Made by a program: the position numbers and the translations under genes. A model generated the notes under the pieces. That model had not been told where the DNA came from. It made no database searches and was given only the letters and a program-made list of their open reading frames with translations. 64,000 nucleotides of DNA from Magnaporthiopsis rhizophila (Eukaryota; Ascomycota; Sordariomycetes; Magnaporthales; Magnaporthaceae), in NCBI GenBank assembly GCA_003049465.1, contig PYSS01000104.1, positions 62,001 through 126,000 of the forward strand. The letters are read 5' to 3'. This document shows, in pieces, positions 41,843-53,400 of this stretch. How positions within the stretch are numbered: position 1 is the stretch's first letter; each line of letters begins with the position of its first letter.

Positions 41843-44624
41843 ATGGCCAGCCCGGCCAAAAAGCGCAAGCTTAACAGCGCCGAGCCCAAGCCGCCCGCGC
41901 GAAGCTTGGAATACTTCTTCGCGAAACAGAAGCAGCCTGCTCCCGCGACAACCACAAAAAGCGAGCAGGTTCTGGGCGACGAAGAGCTCGCGAGAAAACT
42001 CCAGGCGGAATGGAACCGCGAGGATGCAGCCCAGTTCTCCGCAAACGAGACCGCCGCGCCAGTGAAGCCCCAGCAGGCCACGGCAGAACATGAACCATGT
42101 GGCAACGGCAGGAAAGCAAATATCAACCAGGATACTCTCTCAGACAAGGGGGATGATGTCACTTCAGATCCTATGCCCATGTCGGCGGCCGTACCTGCCC
42201 CTGCCCCTGCTCCTGCGCGCAACATACTATCCTTGCAGTCTGTCGCAAGAGCAGAAGACCTGGTAGCATCGTCACTTCCGCTGGATGAGAGCCCTTTGGC
42301 ATTCCAGCCCTCGCAGTATATCGACCAACTAAAGGGGCAGTGGTCGGCCGAAGGTGGCAACGCGTCATACGCCCTCCTGACGCGCTGCTTCGTGCTCGTC
42401 AGCGGAACTAGCAGCCGCATCAAAATTGTCGACACATTGGTAAACTGCATCAGAATCCTCATCGAGGCAGACCCTGCCAGTCTTCTCCCCGCGGTCTGGC
42501 TTGCCACCAACTCCATATCGCCGCCGTACATCTCCTTGGAGCTGGGCTTGGGCGGCTCCGCTATCTCCAAGGCCCTGAAACAAGTCTGTGGCCTCGACAG
42601 CCGCAGCCTCAAGACCATTTATAACAAGTACGGCGACCCGGGTGATGTTGCCTTTGAAGCCAAGAAAAAGCAGAGCTTCATGCTGCGGAGACCTAAACCG
42701 CTCACCATCAAGGGTGTCTTCCAGTCTTTGGTCAAGATCGCCAAGAGCCAGGGCCAGGGTAGCGTGCAGGCGAAACAGCAGCTCGTCGACAGGCTTCTTC
42801 AGGATGCCAGGGGTGGCGAGGAAAGCAGGTTTATTGTTCGCACCCTTTGCCAGCACGTAAGACCTCACCTCTCCTGCATTCATTTTGGTGTCATGCCGTT
42901 TCTTCGCTTTGAAGTCCACGTCAGGATATGCTTGGGACAGCGGTCCTCACTCTATAGAAGGTGTACCTCTCCCTTTCATAACATCCTGGGGGCGAGGCTA
43001 ATGCTCTCGGCAGCTTCGAATTGGGGCAGTGAAAACTACGATGCTTATCGCCTTGTCTCGCGCATTCCTCCTTTCGAAGCCACCTGGAGCAGAATTTGCT
43101 ACCACAAACCCGACCGAGTTGGGCCGGTTGAAAAAGGATGAGCTGGCCGAGATCTGGGCAAAGGGTGAGGAGATAGTCAAGGCCTGCTTTGCCAGACGTC
43201 CCAACTATAACGACCTCGTTCCTGTCCTTCTCGAGATCGGTGTCACGGAGGAGCTCCTCTTTCGATGTGGGCTGACGCTGCACATTCCTCTTCGCCCAAT
43301 GCTTGGCAGCATCACCAGAGATCTGGCGGAGATGCTTACCAAACTTCAGGGGAGGGACTTTGCTTGCGAGTTCAAGTACGACGGCCAGAGAGCACAAGTC
43401 CACTGCGACGAGAAAGGCACCGTGTCTATCTTCTCAAGGCACCTGGAGCTGATGACCGACAAATACCCGGATCTTGTGGCTCTGATTCCCAAGATCCGTG
43501 GCGAAGGAGTCGAGAGCTTCATTCTCGAAGGCGAGGTCGTTGCCGTTGACCGCCAGACAGGGGAGCTCAAGAACTTCCAGACCTTAACCAATCGTGCAAG
43601 GAAGGATGTGGAAATTGGCAGCATCACGGTAGACGTCTGTCTCTTTGCTTTTGATCTCATGTTTCTCAATGGCCAGCCACTGCTGGATCGGCCATTCCGC
43701 GAACGTCGCGAGCTTCTTCGATCCCTTTTTGTTCAGGTGCCCCATCATTTCACCTGGGTGAACAGCGTGGATGCCACCTCACGAGACTCGGAGGCCGTCC
43801 TCGAATTCTTCAAGGCTGCAACAGACGCAAAATGCGAGGGCCTGATGGTCAAGATCCTGGATAACCTTCCAGATCTGATATACCAGGGAGAAGCAGCCGC
43901 CGAGGAAGCAACAGAGACAGACAAGGTGGCAGCGAAACCTTCTTCCAAGAGCAAGGGAAAAGCCAAAGCAAAGGCAGAAAATAGCGAAACCGGAAAGAAA
44001 AAGTCGCGAAGGAAACCCCTCCTTGCGACGTATGAGCCGGACAAGCGGCTCGACTCATGGCTCAAAGTCAAAAAGGACTACAACGCCAACTCTGACACGC
44101 TCGACCTCATACCCGTCGCTGCCTGGCACGGGCAAGGGAGGAAGGCGAAATGGTGGTCGCCGATCCTCATGGCCGTCCGCAACGACGACACCGGATCGCT
44201 GGAGGCTGTGACCAAGTGCATGTCGGGCTTCACCGACGCCTTCTACAAGGCCAACAAGCTCTTCTACAACGACGGCGCGGACGGGACAGAGAGGCAGAAC
44301 ACGCGCGCCCAGAAGCCAGCCTTCATTGAGTACTCGGGCCCGGAGCCGGATGTGTGGTTCGAGCCGCAGGAGGTCTGGGAGATGGCGTTTGCCGACATCA
44401 CCCTCAGCCCGACCTATACCGCGGCCATCGGGCTTGTGAGCGACGAGCGAGGTCTCAGCTTGCGGTTCCCGCGTTTCCTCAAGAAGCGCGAGGACAAGAG
44501 CATAGACGAGGCGAGCACAAACGAGTTCCTGGCGGATCTCTTCAGGAAACAGGAGGCCAAAGTCCCTGCCAACGCTGTTCGCGAAACGGCGGATGATGAA
44601 ATGGACGAAGGCATCGAGGATTGA
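41843..44624 (+). CDS. CDC9: ATP-dependent DNA ligase I (874 aa, 2 exons)
   Basis: Seals Okazaki fragments and repair nicks in the nucleus, using ATP. Exon 1 is 41843-42856, exon 2 is 43014-44624. The 157-nt intron restores TLCQHLRIGAVKTTMLIALS. The N-terminal region has a possible nuclear signal (KKRKL) and a PIP-box-like segment SLEYFFAKQ (about 21-29) for PCNA. The DNA-binding domain holds KQVCGLDSRSLKTIYNKYGD. The catalytic lysine is in KYDGQR (about Lys459), followed by RHLELMTDKYPDL and FILEGEVVAVD. The C-terminal OB domain ends with PSFIEYSGPEPDVWF-like and GLSLRFPRFLKKREDKSIDE sequences. A Lys/Ala/Ser-rich insertion (about residues 630-665, KGKAKAKAENSETGKKKSRR) lies within the ligase core. 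The symbol follows the yeast orthologue. Confidence 0.94.
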
Positions 44625-44757
44625 AAAGATTAAAAATGGACCTAAGGCGGTTGGGCTCAACCTTAACCATCTTGCTAGCTCTCAACTTGCCACCTAGCCA
44701 CGGGACAGATTCGGAATATCCATTCCTCCTGTCGTTGCCCGCGCGCAGTTCAGACTC

Positions 44758-45893
44758 CTACTCCTTCCATGCGCGGTACACAATCCTCGCCCCGTACTTC
44801 TCGCCCTTCTTCAGGACCATCATGGACTTCCACTCGTCGACGTTAACCGCGTTGACGTAGCGGCTGGGCTCGACGCAGAAGGCACTGCGGGCCTTGCGGG
44901 CGGGCAGGTTGGCGACCTGGGGCACGTCGATGTACTTGCCCGTGTAGAACTGGAAGGCGGGCTCGGTGCTGTAGACCTCGAGGTGGATCCCCGAGTCCGG
45001 GTGGCTGGCGTGCACGTGGCGGACCAGGGGCTGGGACCGGGTGTCGACGGGGACCGACGAGGGCTGCTCGTTGGCGACGAAGCAGTCGTCGATGTCGGGC
45101 TCCTCGGGGCCGAGGGTGAAGAGCTTCTTGCCCTCGAACTTGGAGAAGGGCTTGATGCCGCCAGTGGGGATGCCGCCGTCGTCGACGGGCAGGTACGAGT
45201 TTGTGGCGATCTCCACGACGGTGCCGGCAATGGACTCGCCACCGGTCAGGTTGAAGTAGCTGCGACGATGTTAGCCCGAGGTCATGGCGTCAGTCAGTCG
45301 CGCGCTGCTGCCTTGCCCTTTGATGTTGATATCGTGACAACAATTCACACAAAGAAGCACCCGACTTACGAGTGGTTTGTCATGTTGATAGGGGTCTCGT
45401 CCGCACCACCGATAAGCTCAGCCTCGTACTCGATGCCGAGAACGGTGACGTCCTTGCCGTCGACGACCTGCTTTCCAGCCGTGTAGACGGTCGTGGCCTT
45501 GACGGTGCCGGGGAACCCTTCGTCGCCATCCTCGCTGACCAAGGTGAACTCGACGCTCTCGCCGCCCTCGAGCCCCTCTATCCCGGGGATGGAGCGGACG
45601 CCGACGGGCTTGGGGCCGTCCCAGACGCGCTTGCCCCAGCCGACGACGCCGCCGTGCAGGTTGTTGGCCCCGTTGTTGGCGGCCAGGGTATAGGACTTGC
45701 CGCCGTTGAGCGAGTCGAGCTTGGCGTTCTTGATGCGGTTCGCCACGCGCCCGATGGTCTCGCCAAAGTAGGGGGCATTGTGCTCGCGGTACAGGTCCTC
45801 GGTCGGGAAGCCCTGGACGATGTTGACGTCGCCAACCTTGAAGGACTGGATGATGGCCCCGAGGGGCAGGAGCTCGACGGCCGAGTCGGCCAT
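44758..45893 (-). CDS. Aldose 1-epimerase / galactose mutarotase (341 aa, 2 exons)
   Basis: Interconverts alpha- and beta-anomers of galactose and glucose, feeding the Leloir pathway. Exon 1 is 45893-45370, exon 2 is 45259-44758; the intron splits the serine in MTNHSYFNLTGG. Catalytic residues are in place: His80 (NNLHGGVVGWGKRVW), His174 (TNHSYFNL) and Glu305 (FCVEPSRYVNAVN). The early block NAPYFGETIGRVANRIKNAK is typical of the family. It has no signal peptide, so it is cytosolic. The gene is convergent with DNA ligase I, with only 133 bp between the stop codons, so the 3' untranslated regions probably overlap. Confidence 0.93.
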
Positions 45894-47274
45894 TTTGCAG
45901 GATTTTCTTTTTCTAACCGGTGGCTGGATCTTCTGATCTGGAGGTGATCACTTAGGCCCAAGCTATGCTGTATCTATGAGCATGTGGTGATCGGATGACG
46001 TAGGCGCGGCAAGGCTTCGTCCAATGTCTACCAGAACTGGAGCCTTATTTGCTCCGAGTCTCCGTCCCCATCCACGTGGAGGGCTCTCTTATTATACTCT
46101 AGCAATGGATTTGGCGGCTGAGGTAATTTGCACGATGACGGCGACCCGCCCGCATTCCCGGTTCCAGGGCGCAATTCAGGCTATTTCGGCTGGCGCAAAC
46201 TGAAGCTACTTACGGGTACCTATGGATCAAGGGCTCTTTGCCGACCCTGAAAAGGGTGGGGTGCGTGACACTATCTCCAAGCTCTTCCCCACCAGGGACG
46301 CGGGGTAGCACCCGTCGAGGGTCAGATGCCCCAATAGATCGACGACGATACAGACGGCAGCTATAAGGGCACAGCGCATGGAGAGCATTTGCATTCGGTT
46401 TATCCATATGTCGCTTACCGATATAATGCGTTTGGGAACACAAGAGGTTGAGATGGTGAAGCGTGTGGCCTCGCGCTAAGCTTCATGCGGGGCCGGGATT
46501 TTCTTCCAGGCACACCCAGAAAAGATGAGATGAATGGTAATGAGCAGGGCTGAAGACGGAAATAGTAACAATGGCCTTCAGACAGAAAATTTCATAGATG
46601 CGCCGACAAGCCGATCTGCATTCCAATGGGGCGCCCAAATGCACGGGCAGGCTGCATGCAGCGTTAAAATATGGATTGAGATCAGTCGAGCATTTTGGCT
46701 CTAGGTGCACGCCGGCGACGCCCCTGTCCGCACCCGACGCTGCTGTTTGTCGCCACCGTCGGCCCGCTGGCCTGTCGAATCTTATTGTTCCGGAGAAACC
46801 ACGCCCCAGATATCAATTGCGCAGACCTGCAATTACGTGGCCTTGCTCTTAGGCTCTGGCCCGCCCGGTCGCCTTGCTTCAGCCAGGATTAGAAGCTGAC
46901 GGGCGCCTTGCCTCGTCCCACATGATCATCTCAACGGCCAAGGAAGATGCTTGGGAGTTGAATCACCTTATTGCTTGACCACATCCACGTTCTCCCAACA
47001 CATCCGGCTCGCTTGATTCACAATGCTAGTAGCGCGTTTGCGCCCTTTTCTATAGACACTCAAATCCCCTCGCTCATTCCAGTCCTTCGACCCTTTGTTC
47101 CACCGGAACGATCAGACCGGGCAGAACCAAACACAATTCGCTGTCCTCTCACAACCTACCTACCCAGTCAAGCCTCGAATTCTGACCACCACCTCCTCGC
47201 TCACTACAAGCCCCGGCGACCACTGCGAAGCCCAACCAACACAGAAACGAAACGCCGCATTCCAATTCTGAGCA
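45894..47274. other. Intergenic, no gene recognised
   Basis: About 1.4 kb between divergent genes. The right 300 bp are C/A-rich and probably form the leader of the 47275 gene. Open frames are short and unconvincing. Confidence 0.45.
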
Positions 47275-48582
47275 ATGGGTGAAGCCGAGGCACCCCTACG
47301 CGCGGGGACGCCGAAGCGCAAGAGAGACCACCTTTCCCACGACAGGAGCCCGCCCTTCACAGCCACACCGCCAATCTCGTGCAGAGGCACTCCCACCACC
47401 GTCCCGGCCGCCCATCCGATCCTCGCTTCCGCCACGATAGCCAGTGCGCACACGAGCTTCTCCTTCGAGGTCCCCGCGTATGAGGGCGACGATGGCAGCA
47501 GCAGCCCTCGAACCAAAGTGGCGCGCAGGTTCCAGGGACTGGCCCTCGACGGCGGGGCTGGCGTAAAACCCGCTTCGCTGGCGGCTGGCACGACAGGTTC
47601 GACGGCAGCAACAACAGCGGAATCACAGTCGGCAACGGTACCTAGGACGCACTACGCCGGGTCGCCATCCCCTAGCCGAAGCGCCGCGGCGGTCATGATG
47701 CACGACGGCGGGACGGACGACGACGACGACGAGTACGACGATTACGAAAACGGCGACGGCTATTTCTCGGCGCGCAAACGGTTTAAGGCGCCGCAGCGAG
47801 ACGGTGAGAGCGACTCGCCGTCAAAGCACACCGCGAGCGTGCTTGCGCCCGCCGTCGAGATGCCATCGTCAATGGACGAGTGGGCCGCCCGGCTCCAGGC
47901 CGCTGGGGCGCTGGGCGATCCCGCCAAGAGCCACGGCGGCAGCGCGGCGGCGGGGAGCACCGGTGGCGCATATAACAAGACGCACCACCGCAACTACAAG
48001 ACGGTCGGGCTGTCACCTCGGGCGGGGACGCCGCCGCCGCTGGTCGGCGCCAAGACGACGGCGACGGGCGAGGCGCACGTCGAAGAGGGATCGCCGTCTT
48101 CGTCTTCGTCTCCGTCGTCGCACAGGGAGATTGTGGACCCGGTCCGGGCCGCGCTGACGTGGCACGAGGACGAGATCACCGTGTACGACCCGGACGACGA
48201 GGACGACGACGGCACGGGAATCAACGGCATCGGCTTCAAGCCCACGCCTGCCATTGCGCATGCACGCACCCTCAAGCGCCGCCAGCAGCTGGCCGAATAC
48301 AGGAAGCGCGAGGAGCGCGAGGCCCGCGTCAGGCGGAGTCTGCGTCGGAGGGGCAGCCCTGCCGTATCTGGCAGCGGTGCCGGTTCGACTGATGGAGGAG
48401 GAGGAGGAGGAGCGGCAGGCGCAGTGGCAGCACGGGGAGTTGGTGGCGGCAGCGGCGGCGGCGGCGGCGGCGTTACCAAGTCTGCAGAGCAGCAGCAACG
48501 CCAGGCCGCGAGGAGGCAGCAGCTGGCAGCCAGGAGGGTGCGCTTCCTGGATGTTGAGCCGACCGTCGTGATTACGACCTGA
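47275..48582 (+). CDS. Disordered conserved hypothetical protein (435 aa)
   Basis: A single exon starting MGEAEAPLRAGTPKRKRDHL, with a likely nuclear localisation signal (PKRKR). Most of the chain is low complexity: Ser/Ala/Thr/Pro-rich, an Asp/Tyr-rich acidic patch (DDDDDEYDDYENGDGYFSAR) and Gly-rich runs near the end. The segment with folded character is near the C-terminus: VRAALTWHEDEITVYDPDDE, then GTGINGIGFKPTPAIAHAR and a basic helix TLKRRQQLAEYRKREEREAR. I recall this block from uncharacterised Sordariomycete proteins but know no function. The ATG is well placed after a C-rich leader. Confidence 0.72.
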   Translation: MGEAEAPLRAGTPKRKRDHLSHDRSPPFTATPPISCRGTPTTVPAAHPILASATIASAHTSFSFEVPAYEGDDGSSSPRTKVARRFQGLALDGGAGVKPASLAAGTTGSTAATTAESQSATVPRTHYAGSPSPSRSAAAVMMHDGGTDDDDDEYDDYENGDGYFSARKRFKAPQRDGESDSPSKHTASVLAPAVEMPSSMDEWAARLQAAGALGDPAKSHGGSAAAGSTGGAYNKTHHRNYKTVGLSPRAGTPPPLVGAKTTATGEAHVEEGSPSSSSSPSSHREIVDPVRAALTWHEDEITVYDPDDEDDDGTGINGIGFKPTPAIAHARTLKRRQQLAEYRKREEREARVRRSLRRRGSPAVSGSGAGSTDGGGGGGAAGAVAARGVGGGSGGGGGGVTKSAEQQQRQAARRQQLAARRVRFLDVEPTVVITT

Positions 48583-49154
48583 TGACACAGAACCAGAAAC
48601 AGATCGGCTGTTTTCTTGCTTGGGTTTTTCTTCTTCTGTTCTTATAGTTTTTTCTTCTTTTCTTTTTTTCCCCCCTTCTTTTTCTTTTTTTTTTCGGGGT
48701 TAGGAGGGTACCAGACGCGTTTTGGCAACAGCACTTCCCCCAAGTTTCAGTTGATGCTGGGTACTTATGATTGGGAGGCGCATTTGCGGGATATCCAGGG
48801 TGGCGTTGGTACCGGAATTCAGTCGTTTCCGACTCTGACTTGTTCTTTTTCTTCGAAATTTTGTGATTGCCTCCTTTTGGAAGTTACAGTCACTGTCCGA
48901 TAGTTGGCTCGAGACTTCAGTTTGTTTTCAGGAGGCGTTTATGCCGGGACTTCCGACGGCAGCGCGACGGGACAGTTATGAGCACAGAAGATTATGAACT
49001 CTACAGAGAGGACAGGGAGGAATATACCCAATATATACACCGGCAGTATATGTGCGAAAACGTGTGCGCCAATAGAAATGCTAGCCCTTTTCTACCTCGA
49101 TCGCAGGCCATCATGCCGCCTTTTCTTCCCTTTATCGTAACAGCCGGTCTCGGT
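48583..49154. other. Convergent intergenic region, T-rich
   Basis: Starts with a strongly T/C-rich stretch (about 48610-48695), probably 3' untranslated sequence of the preceding gene. No gene recognised. Confidence 0.45.
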
Positions 49155-49875
49155 TCACCAAAACTTGTACCACCTCTTCTGCGCGGCTAATCTTGCCGCC
49201 TCTGCCGCGGCCGCCGTCTCGTCGTCTTGTCGCTTCTTGTCCTCGACCTTTTTCCTCAGCTCCGCGGCTTTCCGGTCAAACACCTCGACCGCCCTCTTCA
49301 TCTTCTCGCGCTCCACCCGGCGGCTGTACTGGCAGTACTCGTACGATCCGATGGCGAAGGCGACGAAGGCGCCTGCAGCCCAGTTTGCCGCCTTTGGTAT
49401 TGGAGCTGAGACGCCATGGACGGGAGTCAGTCAATACAAGTTTCAGCTGGCCCTTTCCGCAGCCTTGCATCCTAGACGTACCTCCCAGAACGAACCGCAG
49501 CGCCCCGACCCCGGCGCCGCCCCCGATGCCGGTGAGCAGGCCCTGCCTGGAGCAGGGCGCATGGTGCACGCTCAGAAAGTCTTCGGCCTTGATCGTGCCC
49601 ACCGCCTCCCCGATCGTCGCCCGCTGCTGCCCGCTCAGCTTGGTTTTGAGCTCCTGCTGCTGCTGCTCGACCGCCCGCAGCGCCCGCAGCTGGTCCTCCG
49701 TTGGCGCTGCTGCGAACTCTTGCGCCCGCCAGGCTGGCGGCTTGTCGTCGTCGCCGCTGCCCATCTCGGGGGACTTTTTGATCGTGGGGCCTTGAGGCTC
49801 GTCGTCGATTCCGATTGGCGATGTGCTGGTGATCACGTTACTGGCTTGATAGCTGCTCATGTTGTTTGCACTCAA
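49155..49875 (-). CDS. COX20: Cytochrome c oxidase assembly protein COX20 (214 aa, 2 exons)
   Basis: Exon 1 is 49875-49482, exon 2 is 49405-49155, with the stop at 49157-49155; 645 nt in frame. The N-terminal third is polar and disordered with a helix (QLRALRAVEQQQQELKTKL). The conserved part follows: TIKAEDFLSVHHAPCSRQGL, the Gly-rich first membrane segment GIGGGAGVGALRFVLGG, and across the intron APIPKAANWAAGAFVAFAIG-SYEYCQYSRRVEREKM with the second membrane segment. COX20 is an inner-membrane chaperone for newly made Cox2 and works with Cox18 and Sco1 during cytochrome oxidase assembly. The Lys/Arg/Ala-rich C-terminus faces the aqueous side. The start could be either of two in-frame ATGs 15 nt apart. 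Divergent from POL2. Confidence 0.9.
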
Positions 49876-50402
49876 TGAGAAGGACTGGAAGCTATCCAGA
49901 TCTTGCGACAGGGTTGGGGTTGCCGAGGGGTTATGCAGGGGTCTCGACGAGGTGGGGTCAATTGCTGCGGGGAAAGCAGGCGCGGTCTAACAGGCTAACT
50001 CGGCGGAGTTTTTGGCGGCTTCTGCCCCACATTGACCCGCGATCTTTAATGGCTGCAGGGTCCTCGGCGTGTCAATCGCGTCTCCCTTGCATCGAACGCG
50101 TTGCATTTTCAGTGCACATAATCGTTCGTCTACCCCTGGCTGCCAGCCCACCAGGTCCCCGTCAGAGAGCCCTGTGCGACAAGATATCCTAACACGGCTG
50201 CCGACCGCTCAGCCAATTTCTACGTTCGACATCAGTACCATCTGAGCTGCGCCCTTTCCGAACTACAGGCTCCTCGACAGCCGCCGTCATTCCCGAATCT
50301 GGGCCGGAGCATCTGCCGCCTGCCGGACCCCTTCGAGAACGGCCCTGAAAGGGCGCCCTTCCCCTAGCAACCGAACAGGAACTCGCCACCACAGAGCCCA
50401 CC
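49876..50402. other. Divergent promoter region between COX20 and POL2
   Basis: About 530 bp. No gene recognised and no clear cell-cycle box. Confidence 0.4.
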
Positions 50403-53400
50403 ATGGCCAACACATCACTCCGAAAGCCTCAAAAGGGCTATCGCGGCCGGGGGGGCAAGAGGGCTTACCATGGCGGGCGGGGCGGCGCGTGTACCTTTGC
50501 GGCGGCCACTGGCGGCCGCGCCGAGGCTACGTCGTCGGATGAGAAGTGGGAGCGCGTGCGCCTGGCCCACGACATCGACGAGAGCATGGGCTTTGCCCGC
50601 TACGATGCCGGCCGCCGGCGCGAGGGGTGGCTCGTCAACGTGCAGCCCACCAGCATCGAGGACGACCGTGTGCCTGGTGGCGGCGGCCGCGCCGCCCTCG
50701 ACTGCTACTTCATCGAGGAGGACGGCGGCACCTTCAAGGCCACCATCGCCTACGACCCCTACTTCCTTGTCGCCGTTCGCAAAGGCCGCGAGGGTGACGT
50801 CGAGGAGTGGTGCAAGCGCGTGCCCGGTGGCGGCGTCGTCAAGTCGGTCCGCAGGGTCGAGAAGGAGGACCTCAAGATGCCGAACCACCTGCTCGGCTAC
50901 CGGCGGACGTTCCTCGAGCTGAGGTTTCACAACGTGCAAGACCTCCTGGCTGCAAGGAAAGACATCTTCCCGATTGCAGAGAAGAACAAGAAGAATATGG
51001 ATGCGATGGACACATACGCTGAGGTTGCTGCGTGAGTTGCGCCTCGGCCCACCTTGCCCCTGGCGGTCTGCTAACCGACTCTTTATACAGCACTAATGGC
51101 GATTTTGACCTCTTCGACGACTCACGAGAACATGATAAACGGCCTAATGTTTCTTTTGCAGATTCCAGCGATTTCATTGTCGATATTAGAGAGTACGACG
51201 TTCCCTACCACGTCCGAGTAATGATAGACATGGGTACGCAACCCCTGAATACTGCCTCGCTCCGCAGACCTGATCTCCTGGACTCCCTCAACTTACAACC
51301 ACGTAGATATAAGAGTGGCCAAGTGGTACTGGGTCGAAGCCAAACACGGGATCACGACGGTCGTCTGTAACGAGGACCACTTGCCCATGGCAGACCCCGT
51401 CGTCATGGCCTACGATATCGAGACAGCGAAAGCGCCCTTGAAATTCCCCGATGCGACAGTCGACCAGATCATGATGATATCATACATGATCGACGGCCAG
51501 GGGTTCCTGATCACCAACAGGGAGATCATTTCCGAGGATATTGCCGACTTCGAGTACACACCCAAGCCCGAATACCCCGGACCCTTCATGATCTTCAACG
51601 AACCGGACGAAAAGAGCGTGATCGAGCGTTTCTTCCTGCACATCAAGGAGGCCCGTCCCACGGTCATCGCCACGTACAACGGCGACTTCTTCGACTGGCC
51701 ATACGTAGACGCCCGCGCCAGCTTCAACGGCATCGACATGTATCGGGAGATCGGCTGGAGGAAGGATTCCGAGGACCAGTACAAGTGCAACTACTCGGTC
51801 CACATGGACTGCTTCCACTGGGTCAACCGAGATAGCTACTTGCCACAGGGCAGCAGAGGTCTCAAGGCCGTCACCGTCGCCAAGCTCGGCTACGACCCCG
51901 ATGAGCTGGATCCAGAGCTGATGACGCCGTACGCCAGCGAAAGGCCGCAGACCCTGGCCGAATACTCCGTTTCCGATGCCGTGGCGACGTACTATCTGTA
52001 CATGAAATACGTCCACCCGTTCGTCTTCTCCCTCTGCACCATTCTGCCACTCGGACCTGACGATACGGAGAGGAAAGGTACGGGAACGCTTTGCGAGATG
52101 CTTCTGATGGTGCAGGCATACCAGAAGGGTATCGTATTGCCGAACAAGCACGTGTCGGCAAAGGAGTCTTTCTGGGATGGCCATTTGCTCGAGTCCGAGA
52201 CATACGTGGGTGGCCACGTCGAGAGTATCGAAGCCGGTGTCTTCCGAGCCGACATCCCGGTGAACTTCGCCGTCGACGCTAGTGCCTGTGAGGAGCTCAT
52301 CCGAGACCTGGACGCCGCCCTGAAGTTCAGCATCACTGTCGAGGAGAAGAAGTCGATGGATGATGTGACAAACTATGAGGAGGTGAAGGAGCAGATTAAG
52401 GCCAAGCTCGAGGCCCTCAGGGACACGCCCAACCGGCTCGAAAGGCCGCTAATCTACCACTTGGATGTCGCCTCCATGTACCCCAACATCATGACGACCA
52501 ACCGACTGCAGCCAGACTCGATGGTCCAAGAGTCTGACTGTGCTGCCTGCGATTTCAACCGGCCTGGCAAGACGTGCGACCGGAGGCTCCCCTGGTCCTG
52601 GAGAGGAGAGTACCTGCCCGCCAAGCGAGACGAGTACAACATGATTCGGCACGCCCTCGAGAACGAGAAGTTCCCTGGAAAATACCCCAACTCTCCGATG
52701 CGCACGTTCCAGGAGCTTCCGCCGGACGAGCAGGCTTCTCTCACTCGGAAACGCCTACAGACCTACTCCCAAAAGGTCTACCACAAGATCCACGACTCCA
52801 CCATCATTGAACGGGAGGCCATCATCTGCCAGAGGGAGAATCCCTTTTACATCAACACTGTGCGCGACTTCCGAGACCGTCGGTACGACTACAAGGGCAA
52901 GGCGAAGGTCTGGAAGGGCAAGACGGATGCGCTCAAGTCGTCGGGCGCATCGGCAAGCGAGGTCGAAGCGGCCAAGAAGATGATCGTTCTCTTTGACTCG
53001 CTCCAGCTTGCGCACAAGGTCATTTTGAACTCCTTCTATGGCTACGTCATGAGAAAGGGATCCAGGTGGTACTCGATGGAAATGGCCGGCGTCACTTGTT
53101 TGACGGGAGCCACCATTATCCAGCTGGCAAAAGTGCTGGTCGAGAGGCTGGGGCGCCCCCTCGAGCTTGACACTGACGGTATTTGGTGCATGCTTCCCGC
53201 AACATTCCCCGAAAACTTCGCCTTCAAGCTCAAGAACGGCAAGAAGCTTGCTATTTCGTACCCATGTGTCATGTTGAACCACCTGGTCCACGACAAGTTC
53301 ACAAACCACCAGTACCAGACTTTGGTTGATCCCAAAACCTTCAAGTATGAGACGCACAGCGACAACTCCATCTTCTTCGAGGTCGACGGCCCGTACAAGG